A DNA stretch of 64,000 nucleotides. It comes from Bergeyella sp. (GTDB lineage: Bacteria; Bacteroidota; Bacteroidia; Flavobacteriales; Weeksellaceae). Made by a program: the position numbers and the translations under genes. The notes beneath the pieces were generated by a model. That model ran no database searches and was not told the DNA's origin. It saw nothing but the letters and a program-made list of their open reading frames with translations. The stretch spans positions 186,001 to 250,000 of the forward strand of contig SZYB01000001.1 in the NCBI GenBank assembly GCA_030263285.1. The letters are read 5' to 3'. This document shows positions 37,302-46,460 of the stretch, one piece after another (the first letter of the stretch is position 1; each line of letters opens with the position of its first letter).

Positions 37302-40300
37302 TCAGTTAAGTGTATCGGTTTTTACGGAATCTTTTTTATCGTAAAAGGTATGTTGTGTTTGTTGAAAGAATGCGTTGAAGTTTTTGTGATAGACAATACC
37401 TATGCCATAGGTCTGATTGTAGCCGGAAGCCCCCCCCCCCATTAGTAGTCCTATATTTGAGGGTTTTGAGTACACTTGCAGAAGTCTGGAGCCGTCATTT
37501 TTTTTGCTCCAATCGTATTCTATGATCCCTTCTCCCGTCAGATAAGAATTGGTTGCGTTATTTGCTTTTGAAATAGGAACTCCTAATCCTGTTTTGATTT
37601 TTACTCTGGGAGAGACAGCAATATTAACACTCGCGTTGGCTCTATCATTTATATTTTCCGAGTTATCTCCCTTAAGATAATTGAGATCTACCTGAAATTG
37701 GTTGCTGATGTTGTTAAGTACAGAGCCCAGTTGTTTGAACAGCATATTGTAGCCTGAGGATTCCAGCGTACTTCCTACATTAATTGCATACCCCCCTGTA
37801 TTTGCTACATTAAAGCTGCTCATTGTAAGTATAGAGCCGAACTGAATAATTTTTTCATCTTCGTTACTCATTTTTGCTTTGAGTATTTCTTTGAGTTGAG
37901 ACGAAACAGAAGGAGCGCTTACGTCAAGCGTAATTTTTGGGTTGTCAAGTGTTCCGGTTATTTTGGTGGTGAGCACTACATTTATAGGGGGGATGCTGCC
38001 TGTCCCCAGGTACTGCCCCGCATTGGTGACCGTTCTTTGATAATTTGCTTTGATATCCAGTCGAGGAGTCATGGGATTACCGTTCCATACAAGATTACTT
38101 TCTTTATTTATCTGGAATTTTCTCTCCAAAATTGCTTTTGAAACAAAGGATCCATTATCTACAAAATAGCTTCCTTCTAGGTTGATGGTACCGTTTTTAG
38201 ACATTTTGAATCTGAGTCCCTTTGAGGTCCCTCTCACGCTGATATCTCCAAAATCGTCTCCCACCAATACATTTACGGAGGTGCTTTTGTCTACATCCAG
38301 ATTAAAGTCAATGTTCATATTGGCTCCGTATTGTATTCTTTTTTCTACGGTAAATTCTCCCGATTGGTTTTTTGTAACGAATCTCAACATCTTAAACTCG
38401 TCTACGTTGGAGGTAGAATTTGAGTTGAAAGTAAATACGGAGTTAGAAAGTACTTTCATGTTTGGAGTAGAAATGTCTAACTGTGTTACGGGACCCGAGA
38501 TGAATAGGTCTCCCTTGCTAAAAATCCTTCCCCAAAAAAGATCATTATCTCTCTGGTAAGAGTCTAAAACCATCAGGTTGTTTGCTCTTATGATGAGATT
38601 GACCCCTAATGAGGAAAGGGACTCAAAGCGGATAAAACCTGCCAAAGTGCCATTTGAATAATCACGAAGATCTTTTATTTCCAGATTGTTAAGTTCTGCA
38701 AAACCCTTAGAGATGGGTATGCTTACATCTTTGAATTGATAATCTACTCCGGTAAAATTTATTCTTAGGCCGAGTCCGGAGAGATTTATATTTCCGTTAT
38801 AATCTATATCATTCAATGGTCCCGTTAAAGCTATCTCTCCGCTTGCTTTTCCTCTTAAACGACTGAAGACCGTCGATATAAAATTCTGCGCAATACCGAT
38901 GTCCATATCGTTCATTTTTGCCTTTAGGTCTACAAGGGGAGCTTTTTCAGAATTGTCGATGATTCCGGAGATTTCAAGATTTTTGTGTTGTAAAAGGTTT
39001 GATGAATAAATACTGAGATCTAAATCATAAACATTGGGTTTTTCACTATTGGTGGTGACAAAAGAAATATTTCCCATCTTTTTTTTCTCCATAACAATAT
39101 CATCTATTTTTAGTTCTATAAGGGGGATGACATTATTTTCAGAAATCCTGAGCATGAGGGTACCACTGGCTTTACCCTCTATATTTAGGGTATTTTTCAG
39201 GGGTTGCATCTCAAAAATTTTACCTATTTCCAGATTATCAATTTCTACATCTGCAAAAAATTTTTTAGCAGATGTATATTCTACTTCTTTTATTTTTAAC
39301 CTGCTTTTGTCTGATAGAAAAAGAATATTTTTTACAAGAATGGATTTATCTTTTTTTACGTAGGTAATAAAGGAAGGAATCTCCGGTTCTTTTGTTATGC
39401 TCCATGCGACTTTATTAAACATGAGGGTTGTAGGTTTTATTAAGAAAACATAGTCTCCATTTTGACTGGTGGTCTGATCCACCGAGATTTTATATTTTGT
39501 TTCGTTTCCTTCTGCTTCATTTTTACCACTATAAAGAAACAGAACGGAGAGGCAGAGGAAATTTTTCTCTTTTTCGTTTCCGCTTATAATGAGAGATTTT
39601 ATTAAATTTTCTCCTGTTTTGGCTTTTTCCACCTTCGCAAAAATTTTCTCTTTCTTGTAGGCGGTATTTATTTTGAGTATGATATTTTCTGCTATAATAC
39701 TGTCGGAAATCATTTCGGGATCGGTTTTTATCTGAGGCATTTGTGTAGAGGAAATCTCTTGATTAAAATTTTTTTGTTTTTCCTCTTCTTCAGTTTTTTT
39801 TAATATAAGGTAAACGGCCTTTTTTAATGAGCCATTTATGATCAGATCATTGGTGTTTCCGTTATATTTCCCTGAAATATGAAGCCCGTTTTCTGTTTTA
39901 AGCGTGGGAATAAAAAATGCGATAAGATTTTGATGTACATCAAAATTCAAACTAAAATTCTGTCCCACAAATTTTCTTTTGGGCTCAGGTTCTTGAAGTA
40001 TTTTGTGTAATCCGTTTTGGAAAATTGCTCCCAAATTTTTTATACTATAAATTCCGGTTATTTTTCCTTCTGCCAATTCGGGGATTTTTATATCTATCTC
40101 TCTTTCTCTATCACGAGTGAGGGTTTTGATGCTTGCATTTTTTATAGAAATATTTTGTTGTGGAGATGTTAGTGTAGTGTTCTTTAAGTTTGCTTCCAGA
40201 ACCAAGTCGTCTATAGAAGAAAGAGAAAATTTAGCCTCTATGTTTCCGCTAAGTATTTGTTCCGATTTTGTATTTCCGGTGACTAGGTCCAGATTTAGAA

Positions 40301-41912
40301 AGCTAAGACGTACCTCTGTATCGCCTTTCAGTTTTTTTGTGCTAAAATCTATAACTCCCTTTATTTCCCCTTTTGCCTCAGTATCATCAAGCCGTACCCA
40401 GCCCTTAAAGTTTTTTTTCTCTATAATCCCCTTTAATTCTGTGTTGATGAGTGTTTTGCTTGCTATTCTTATATTTTTTATATCTGCTTTTATTTTTAGT
40501 TTTATCAATTCTGGGTCAAATGATTCTCCGGCTATTTCTATTTTTCCCGATACGGTGCCTAGATCTTTGGATTTTGTAATGGCAGAGAGATTGAGTTTGT
40601 CAATATCCAGAGTACCTCTGTAGATGGGTTTATTTGTGGAGTGATTTTCCAGCTCGAAGTGGTGAATGGTGGCGCTTCCTATGCCTGCAACCAGTTGCAT
40701 TTGGGATATTTTAATTTTTTTTGGGGAAAGTCGAAAACCTCCTTTTAGCCGAATATTTCCAAAATTATCTGCAAGATGCTTCATTTTTACGGAAATGAAA
40801 GAGGGAAGGCTTTTCTTGAGATCCATATAGGAGAAATTTGCGGATATTTGGTGGGTTTGGACAGCAAGGGACTTGCCTACAAGATTTTGAAATTTTATTC
40901 TATCGGTCTGAAATTTTATTTTGTCGTTAGATAGTGCAAAATGATCTAGGACAAAATTATTCAGTGAACCATACATTGCCCCACTAACGTTGAAAGTAGA
41001 GAAATTATCCCAGTTATCTATAAAATAACCGATGTCATACCCGCTTATTTTGTTGCCTTTTTCAAAGGACAGTTCCCAGTTTACCTTATTGCCGAAATCC
41101 TGCCAGCCCGTTTTTTTGTCCAAACCTAATTTCAAGTTTCCCTTAAGGAGAGAGGCCTCTGTATCTAAAAATAAATTATCCAAAGAAAGCGCTTCCGAAG
41201 TCAAAGCAAAATTACCTGTAAAATTGTTTACCCTATATTTTTTTCCCCATCTTTTTGTCCGGAAAGAGAACCTTTCCACTTTTGCTCTCACTTCTGCATT
41301 CACCACGGACAAACTGGGTACTTCTAGACAGAATTCGTCAGCGGAGAGCCATTTCCCCGAATCTCCCAGGGAGTTTTCGTTTGTTATAGAAACCCTAGAA
41401 TCTTCTATTTTTACTCCCATGTTCATCCTAAAGGGTGGTTTTTGGGGGTCTCTTTCTTTCTCGTCGTCAAACAAATTTATCCACCGAACAAAATTCGAGA
41501 TGCTATCACCCTTATATGTAACTACTTTTACATCTGCTTTTTTTAGGGTAATAGACTTAAATATCAAGGGTTCTTCTTTTCCTGTTATTGCATTTTTAGC
41601 AAGTTTTAGCCAGTCAGAATTTGCTTTTAGTTCCCGTATTTTGATGAACTCGGTACCTTTATGGTCTTCTGCTCTCAAGTCGAGAAATTTTATATCTCCA
41701 AAGAAATCAATATACACTTCTTTTGTAGAGATTTTTGTTTTGAAATCTTTGTTTAGGATATCAAGCGCCTGTTTGGCAATCCACTGCTGGGTAGAGTGAG
41801 CATTAAGAAGAAGTATGACAGAGAAAAAGCACAGAATAATCCCTCCCAAAGAGTAAAATAAAATCTTTAATATCCTTGATATCCTTTTGGGATTGAGTAT
41901 TTTTCTTGTCAC
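37302..41912 (-). CDS. tamB: TamB-like inner-membrane translocation/assembly protein
   Basis: 1536 residues. N-terminal membrane helix (about 14-33), an AsmA-like start (LNKDFKTKISTKEVYIDFFG), then a very long beta-rich repeat region and the C-terminal TamB/DUF490 domain (about 1050-1500, e.g. GSFVSKAILERKFQINKES). Thought to bridge the periplasm and help move lipids or proteins to the outer membrane. Start is a GTG at 41912 preceded by AAGGAA. A G11 run (37430-37440) encodes MGGGA about 43 codons before the stop. Divergent from tsaD. Confidence 0.9.
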   Translation of the reverse strand: MTRKILNPKRISRILKILFYSLGGIILCFFSVILLLNAHSTQQWIAKQALDILNKDFKTKISTKEVYIDFFGDIKFLDLRAEDHKGTEFIKIRELKANSDWLKLAKNAITGKEEPLIFKSITLKKADVKVVTYKGDSISNFVRWINLFDDEKERDPQKPPFRMNMGVKIEDSRVSITNENSLGDSGKWLSADEFCLEVPSLSVVNAEVRAKVERFSFRTKRWGKKYRVNNFTGNFALTSEALSLDNLFLDTEASLLKGNLKLGLDKKTGWQDFGNKVNWELSFEKGNKISGYDIGYFIDNWDNFSTFNVSGAMYGSLNNFVLDHFALSNDKIKFQTDRIKFQNLVGKSLAVQTHQISANFSYMDLKKSLPSFISVKMKHLADNFGNIRLKGGFRLSPKKIKISQMQLVAGIGSATIHHFELENHSTNKPIYRGTLDIDKLNLSAITKSKDLGTVSGKIEIAGESFDPELIKLKIKADIKNIRIASKTLINTELKGIIEKKNFKGWVRLDDTEAKGEIKGVIDFSTKKLKGDTEVRLSFLNLDLVTGNTKSEQILSGNIEAKFSLSSIDDLVLEANLKNTTLTSPQQNISIKNASIKTLTRDREREIDIKIPELAEGKITGIYSIKNLGAIFQNGLHKILQEPEPKRKFVGQNFSLNFDVHQNLIAFFIPTLKTENGLHISGKYNGNTNDLIINGSLKKAVYLILKKTEEEEKQKNFNQEISSTQMPQIKTDPEMISDSIIAENIILKINTAYKKEKIFAKVEKAKTGENLIKSLIISGNEKEKNFLCLSVLFLYSGKNEAEGNETKYKISVDQTTSQNGDYVFLIKPTTLMFNKVAWSITKEPEIPSFITYVKKDKSILVKNILFLSDKSRLKIKEVEYTSAKKFFADVEIDNLEIGKIFEMQPLKNTLNIEGKASGTLMLRISENNVIPLIELKIDDIVMEKKKMGNISFVTTNSEKPNVYDLDLSIYSSNLLQHKNLEISGIIDNSEKAPLVDLKAKMNDMDIGIAQNFISTVFSRLRGKASGEIALTGPLNDIDYNGNINLSGLGLRINFTGVDYQFKDVSIPISKGFAELNNLEIKDLRDYSNGTLAGFIRFESLSSLGVNLIIRANNLMVLDSYQRDNDLFWGRIFSKGDLFISGPVTQLDISTPNMKVLSNSVFTFNSNSTSNVDEFKMLRFVTKNQSGEFTVEKRIQYGANMNIDFNLDVDKSTSVNVLVGDDFGDISVRGTSKGLRFKMSKNGTINLEGSYFVDNGSFVSKAILERKFQINKESNLVWNGNPMTPRLDIKANYQRTVTNAGQYLGTGSIPPINVVLTTKITGTLDNPKITLDVSAPSVSSQLKEILKAKMSNEDEKIIQFGSILTMSSFNVANTGGYAINVGSTLESSGYNMLFKQLGSVLNNISNQFQVDLNYLKGDNSENINDRANASVNIAVSPRVKIKTGLGVPISKANNATNSYLTGEGIIEYDWSKKNDGSRLLQVYSKPSNIGLLMGGGASGYNQTYGIGIVYHKNFNAFFQQTQHTFYDKKDSVKTDTLN

Positions 41913-41981
41913 TTCCTTGATGATAAATATTCTCTCCGGGTAAAAAAGAGGGGGTTAACTTTTAAAATTGCTATTATTCTC

Positions 41982-41989
41982 TACATTTG
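41982..41989 (+). promoter_or_regulatory. -7 promoter element of tsaD
   Basis: TACATTTG, exact TAnnTTTG match, ending seven bases before the tsaD ATG, so the mRNA leader can be only a few bases. Confidence 0.65.
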
Positions 41990-41996
41990 CAGTGTT

Positions 41997-43034
41997 ATGA
42001 AAAAGCCCATTATCCTAGGAATAGAGTCTTCTTGCGATGACACTTCCGTGGCCCTGATACGGGGGAGAGAAGTATTGTCTAACATATCCACGAGCCAAGA
42101 CATTCACATGGAGTATGGAGGAGTGGTTCCTGAACTTGCTTCCAGAGCACACCAAAAAAACATCATTCCCGTAGTGGGACTTTCCCTACAGAGGGCAAAT
42201 ATACAACAAAAAGATATTGTTGCTATTGGTTTTACCAGAGGACCGGGACTTATGGGTTCTCTTCTGGTGGGTTGTTCGTTTGCAAAATCTTTGGCGATGA
42301 GTCTCTCGGTTCCACTTATAGAAGTAAACCATCTTCAGGCACATATTCTGGCGCATTTTATTGAAGGCGCAAATGCTTCTCCCCCCGGATTTCCTTTTAT
42401 CTGTCTTACGGTGAGCGGGGGACATACTTTGCTGGTTTTGGTGCGGGAGTATTTTGATATGGAAATTTTGGGTCAAACTTTGGACGATGCTGCGGGAGAG
42501 GCATTTGACAAAACCGGAAAAATATTGGGACTTGATTATCCTGCGGGTCCCATAATGGACAAACTTGCCAAAGAAGGAGACGAAAATTCTTTTTCTTTTT
42601 CTCGTCCCAAGATCGATGGGTTTGATTATTCTTTCAGCGGGCTTAAAACTTCTGTTTTGTATTTTGTTCAAAGAGAGATGCAAAAAAATCCGGATTTTGT
42701 GAAAGGAAATTTACCTAATCTTTCTGCAAGTATACAAAAATGTATTGTGGATATTCTGATGGTAAAACTGGAAAAGGCGGTCATGAAATATGGAGTTCCC
42801 CGTGTGGCCATAGCAGGTGGAGTTTCAGCGAATTCGGCGCTTCGTAGTGCAGTAGAGAAAAGAAAATACAGTCTGGGCTGGGAGATATATCTTCCCAAAT
42901 TCGAATACACGACGGATAATGCTGCCATGGTGGCTATGGTAGCCCAGCTGAAATATGAACGCAGCTTATTCTCGTCTCTTTCTGTTACTCCTAGAGCCCG
43001 GTATCCCCTGAACGAAATAAATTTAGAAATATAA
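41997..43034 (+). CDS. tsaD: tRNA N6-adenosine threonylcarbamoyltransferase TsaD
   Basis: 345 residues. Final step of t6A37 formation in tRNAs reading ANN codons. ILGIESSCDDTSVAL at the start, the metal-binding HLQAH (His112, His116), TVSGGHT, DDAAGEAFDK, and VAIAGGVSANSALR with the later DNAAMVA. ATG start is unambiguous. Divergent from tamB with an 84-base spacer holding its promoter. Confidence 0.97.
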   Translation: MKKPIILGIESSCDDTSVALIRGREVLSNISTSQDIHMEYGGVVPELASRAHQKNIIPVVGLSLQRANIQQKDIVAIGFTRGPGLMGSLLVGCSFAKSLAMSLSVPLIEVNHLQAHILAHFIEGANASPPGFPFICLTVSGGHTLLVLVREYFDMEILGQTLDDAAGEAFDKTGKILGLDYPAGPIMDKLAKEGDENSFSFSRPKIDGFDYSFSGLKTSVLYFVQREMQKNPDFVKGNLPNLSASIQKCIVDILMVKLEKAVMKYGVPRVAIAGGVSANSALRSAVEKRKYSLGWEIYLPKFEYTTDNAAMVAMVAQLKYERSLFSSLSVTPRARYPLNEINLEI

Positions 43035-43202
43035 TTTTTTACGGAAAGGATAGATAGAGTTATCCGAAATAAATTTAAAAAACCAATATTTTATTGCATT
43101 TTAGATACGCAAGAACAAGAAAGACGATAGATACTTTTACGGGGGGACCCCGGTAACAAGCAGGACCAATGATTTAGCTTAGAACAAAAATACCGTTAAC
43201 TC

Positions 43203-44108
43203 ATGCAATTGTTTATAAAACATAAAAATGTACTTTCCGGATTAAGGGAAAAACCCTTCAATTTGGAAAAGGATATACAGAGAATTTTCGAGCAAAATCT
43301 AAATAAGATTTTGAATCTGAAGCTTATAAAATCAGAGTTTATTATCAAAAATAACCGTATAGATACCCTTGCGTTTGATGAGGAAAGCAAGTCTTTTGTG
43401 ATCATTGAATACAAGCGTAACCAGAATTATAGTGTAGTGGATCAAGGGGTTTCTTACCTAAATTTAATGTTGGAATATAAGGCCGATTTTATCGTAGAGT
43501 ATAACGAAGCCCAAAAAGAAACCCTAAAACGCGATGATGTAGACTGGTCACAGAGCAAAATTATTTTTGTAGCACCTTCTTTTACCAATTTTCAGAAGCA
43601 ATCAACTAATTTTAGCGATTTGGCCATAGAACTATGGGAGATTAAACAGTTTGAGAATGATGTGGTGGTTGCCATCCCTATCAAAAAATCAAAATCTGCA
43701 CCCAGTATCAGACAGGTACAACAGAGTGAAAAATCCGAAATAAGTAAAATTACCAAGGAGATAAAAGTCTACACGGAAGAAGATCATCTGGAGGGAAAAA
43801 GTGAGGGAATAAAAGAATTATATGAAATCTACAAACAGGCGATAGTACAGCTCTTACCTGAGATAGAGATAGAGCCCAAGAAAAAATATATCGCTTTTAA
43901 GAAACAAAAAAATGTTGTGGACATAAATATTCAACAAAAGGGACTAAAAATGTGGATTAATGCCAGGTGGAATGAAATAAACGATAGTAAAGGAATTGCA
44001 AAAGACGTTTCCACCTCCGGACATTGGGGGAATGGCGATTATGAAATTTCCGTAAACAGTACCCATGATTTAGAATATATTATGAGCCTGATAAAACAGA
44101 TTTTGTGA
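43203..44108 (+). CDS. DUF5655 protein with PD-(D/E)XK nuclease-like N-terminus
   Basis: 301 residues. The N-terminal half shows a PD-(D/E)XK arrangement: Asp54 in NNRIDTLAFDE, then Glu69-x-Lys71 in VIIEYKRNQNYSVVDQ with Gln81, and an upstream acidic residue in IQRIFEQNL. The C-terminal about 110 residues (VQLLPEIEIEPKKKYIAFKK, then a long segment ending at a Leu) match DUF5655. Homologues are scattered among bacteria and often lie in accessory regions; nuclease activity and a defence role are inference. Alone between tsaD and a pseudogene, so probably a transferred gene. Confidence 0.85.
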   Translation: MQLFIKHKNVLSGLREKPFNLEKDIQRIFEQNLNKILNLKLIKSEFIIKNNRIDTLAFDEESKSFVIIEYKRNQNYSVVDQGVSYLNLMLEYKADFIVEYNEAQKETLKRDDVDWSQSKIIFVAPSFTNFQKQSTNFSDLAIELWEIKQFENDVVVAIPIKKSKSAPSIRQVQQSEKSEISKITKEIKVYTEEDHLEGKSEGIKELYEIYKQAIVQLLPEIEIEPKKKYIAFKKQKNVVDINIQQKGLKMWINARWNEINDSKGIAKDVSTSGHWGNGDYEISVNSTHDLEYIMSLIKQIL

Positions 44109-44130
44109 AGACAGTAAGAGCGTATAAATT

Positions 44131-44796
44131 ATGGTAAAGGTGTTATTTTTATTTTTTTCGATGGGTTTTTTCTCTCAGCATTTTCCCGAGTTGGATGTTG
44201 ATCTGGCAGAAAAATTGTCTCAAAACCCTTAAAAAGTGTATCAATGCAGAGTATCCCAACAAACCCTCTCATGTCATGAACAGTGCCAAGGAGGTGGGTT
44301 TTGCTATAGATTGGGCAAAAGTAAATGGGGATGTAACATTTTTAGAAGAGTTAGAAGCCAAAGCGAAATCATTTTATATGTTATATGGAGGATAAGAATT
44401 TTCCTGCGTATTTGGAACCCAACGGATCTGATTTTTTTTTCTCCCAGTCTGGAAGTTGCAGACCTTATGAGGAGAGTTTTGCCTGAAGAAAAATTTATAA
44501 CCTGGTTCGGTGGGTTTTATGACGAGAGGAGTATCAGAAATTTGGAGAAAATTCCCGTAATAAGTGATATTGAAGACTACCAGATCGTGCATTTGGTAGG
44601 TTTGTCCTTTTCCAGAGCATGGTGCATGAAAAGCGTAGCAAAAGTATTGCCCAAAGGTCACTCACTTAAAGAAAGGTTGATGAACAACGCTTACAGGTTT
44701 ATAGAGAAGGCGCTCCCTTTAGTGTTTTCTGGGAACTACGGGGGAGACCATTGGTTGGCGAGTTTTGCCCTCTACAGCTTGGATCCTTGGGGTTGA
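44131..44796 (+). pseudogene. Degraded DUF2891 family protein
   Basis: Remains of a secreted DUF2891 protein of roughly 350-380 residues. The intact start MVKVLFLFFSMGFFSQ looks like a signal peptide, and then FPELDVDLAEKLSQN runs into a stop. In the next frame come KCINAEYPNKPSHVMNSA and, after an apparent in-frame loss of a large middle part, FAIDWAKVNGDVTFLEELEA. Another frame gives KNFPAYLEPNGSDF, then SPSLEVADLMRRVLPEEKF, IVHLVGLSFSRAWCMKSVAK and GGDHWLASFALYSL. At least two frameshifts plus the deletion make it non-functional. Function of the family is not established. Confidence 0.82.
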
Positions 44797-45230
44797 TCAT
44801 CATTTTTGTAATTTTTCACAGGCACAAATAACACGAATAATCGGTGGTTAACCTACTTCGTATAATCAGGGGGTAATTTTCCAATGATATTCACACAAAA
44901 TATGTTTTATGGGAGAGCATTACCCAATTAGTTTGGGGTTTTGTCTTGTTTTTTATTTCTTTTTTCTGTGTAATGATCAGTATGGAAGGGTCAATCCGGT
45001 GAGAGATTGGTTTTCCTGTGGGGCTTATGGTGCTTGACAATATGGTAATGACTAAAATAATAATGAAGGATATGGATTCTTTGGTTACTACGGGTAGATG
45101 AGGGGAATGGCGAAATACAAAGCCCTTTTGCTCTAAAGGGAATAATTTTACTAGTTTTGCCGTGGTAGAAGAAGCGGGTAGTCTGTGTTGCAGGAAAAGA
45201 TAGGCATTTAAGAGTGATTAAATTAAAATT
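44797..45230. other. Intergenic region with no intact gene
   Basis: Between the DUF2891 remnant and queH. One + strand frame from about 44947 reads like a hydrophobic leader then a Tyr/Asn/Gly-rich stretch (NPVRDWFSCGAYGA, NNNEGYGFFGYYG) but is cut by several stops. No recognised family, promoter or RNA. Confidence 0.4.
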
Positions 45231-45881
45231 ATGTTAGCTGTACAAAGAGAAAAACTTGTGTTGCCCGAGGGGGGAAAGAGGCTTTTACTCCACTCTTGCT
45301 GTGCTCCTTGTTCCGGAGAAGTCATGGAGGCGGTTATTTTTTCTGGGATAGAATTTAGTATCTTTTTTTATAATCCCAATATTCATCCCAAAAAAGAATA
45401 CGAACTGAGGAAAGAGGAAAATATTCGTTTTGCAGAGAAGTATGATATTCCCTTTATAGATGCAGATTATGATGTAGATAACTGGTTTTCCAGAGCCAAA
45501 GGTATGGAGTGGGAGCCGGAGCGTGGAATTCGCTGTACGATGTGTTTTGATATGAGATTCGAGAGAACCGCCCTGTACGCTTATGAAAATGGTTTTGATG
45601 TTATTTCTAGCTCACTCGGTATCTCCCGGTGGAAGAATATGAATCAGATTAACGATTGTGGGCTAAGGGCGGCAAAGCCTTATGAAGGGGTGCGTTACTG
45701 GACATTCAATTGGCGCAAAAAAGGGGGGGCTTCCAGAATGTTGGAGATTAGTAAAAAAGAACAGTTTTATATGCAGGAATATTGTGGCTGTGCATATTCT
45801 CTTAGGGATACCAATAAATGGCGTATGGAAAATAATAGGGACAAAATAAAACCGGGAGAGAAGTATTACGGGAGAGATTGA
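45231..45881 (+). CDS. queH: Epoxyqueuosine reductase QueH
   Basis: 216 residues. Reduces epoxyqueuosine to queuosine in tRNA; QueH is the non-orthologous replacement of QueG. Iron-sulfur/metal cysteines: [11 protein letters not shown] near residue 22-32, [14 protein letters not shown] near 103-116, and [11 protein letters not shown] near the end. Also typical are [16 protein letters not shown] and [15 protein letters not shown] start. No other queuosine gene lies in the window and no preQ1 riboswitch is evident upstream. Confidence 0.95.
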   Translation: MLAVQREKLVLPEGGKRLLLHSCCAPCSGEVMEAVIFSGIEFSIFFYNPNIHPKKEYELRKEENIRFAEKYDIPFIDADYDVDNWFSRAKGMEWEPERGIRCTMCFDMRFERTALYAYENGFDVISSSLGISRWKNMNQINDCGLRAAKPYEGVRYWTFNWRKKGGASRMLEISKKEQFYMQEYCGCAYSLRDTNKWRMENNRDKIKPGEKYYGRD

Positions 45882-46460
45882 GATTGACAGAGAAGTTTTG
45901 TTATTATTTCCGGCTTTTTTTCCTTCTTCTTTGTTGGGTATGGTAATTTTCCCATACATTATAAGGTTTAACTCTCTGGAATTTTTCTCTACTCTACCTA
46001 CTCATTTCCCTATTTTTTGAGTCTGTTTATCTCTGTTCCCACACTCTGTGTGCTAGTAATTGTGTTACATAAATTTTTATGCCATAAAAGTACACGGGAG
46101 AGGTAAAAAAGGATCGGGCCAGTACATATTTTTTGTATTTGGATAAGCTAAGTTGGTATTCTTTTTATCTTAAAAATAGGCTTAAATCCGGAAAAATATT
46201 CGGAGAGCAGATCTAAATTTGGATAGGCATTATAGCTTTTTGTAAGTCCGTCTTTTGTAATTCTTATTTTAGAAATGGGAAAAAACTAGGATATATATAT
46301 ACTAAATAATTGATTTTCATTATCCTGTATAGATATTAATGAAAGGCAAAAATTTTTGATTCTAACATAGAAAAAAAATATATCTTTAGGCGATTTGAGG
46401 CTTAAACTCGGACACTTGGCAGTATGACAAAACAAAATAATAACCTTTAAAAAGACGATT
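45882..46460. other. Intergenic region between queH and citrate-type transporter
   Basis: No gene seen. It contains one hairpin, GTATGG (45938-45943) with CCATAC (45952-45957), lacking a T-run. The rest is A+T-rich sequence with no recognisable protein fragments in six frames. Confidence 0.45.

Noticed and set aside
41032-41799. 255-codon forward frame
   Set aside because: Antisense to tamB; Ser/Phe-rich shadow of a beta-rich protein.
42186-42683. 165-codon reverse frame
   Set aside because: Antisense to tsaD, no domain and unlikely composition.
45938-45957. GTATGG/CCATAC hairpin after queH
   Set aside because: Short stem without T-run; not called a terminator.
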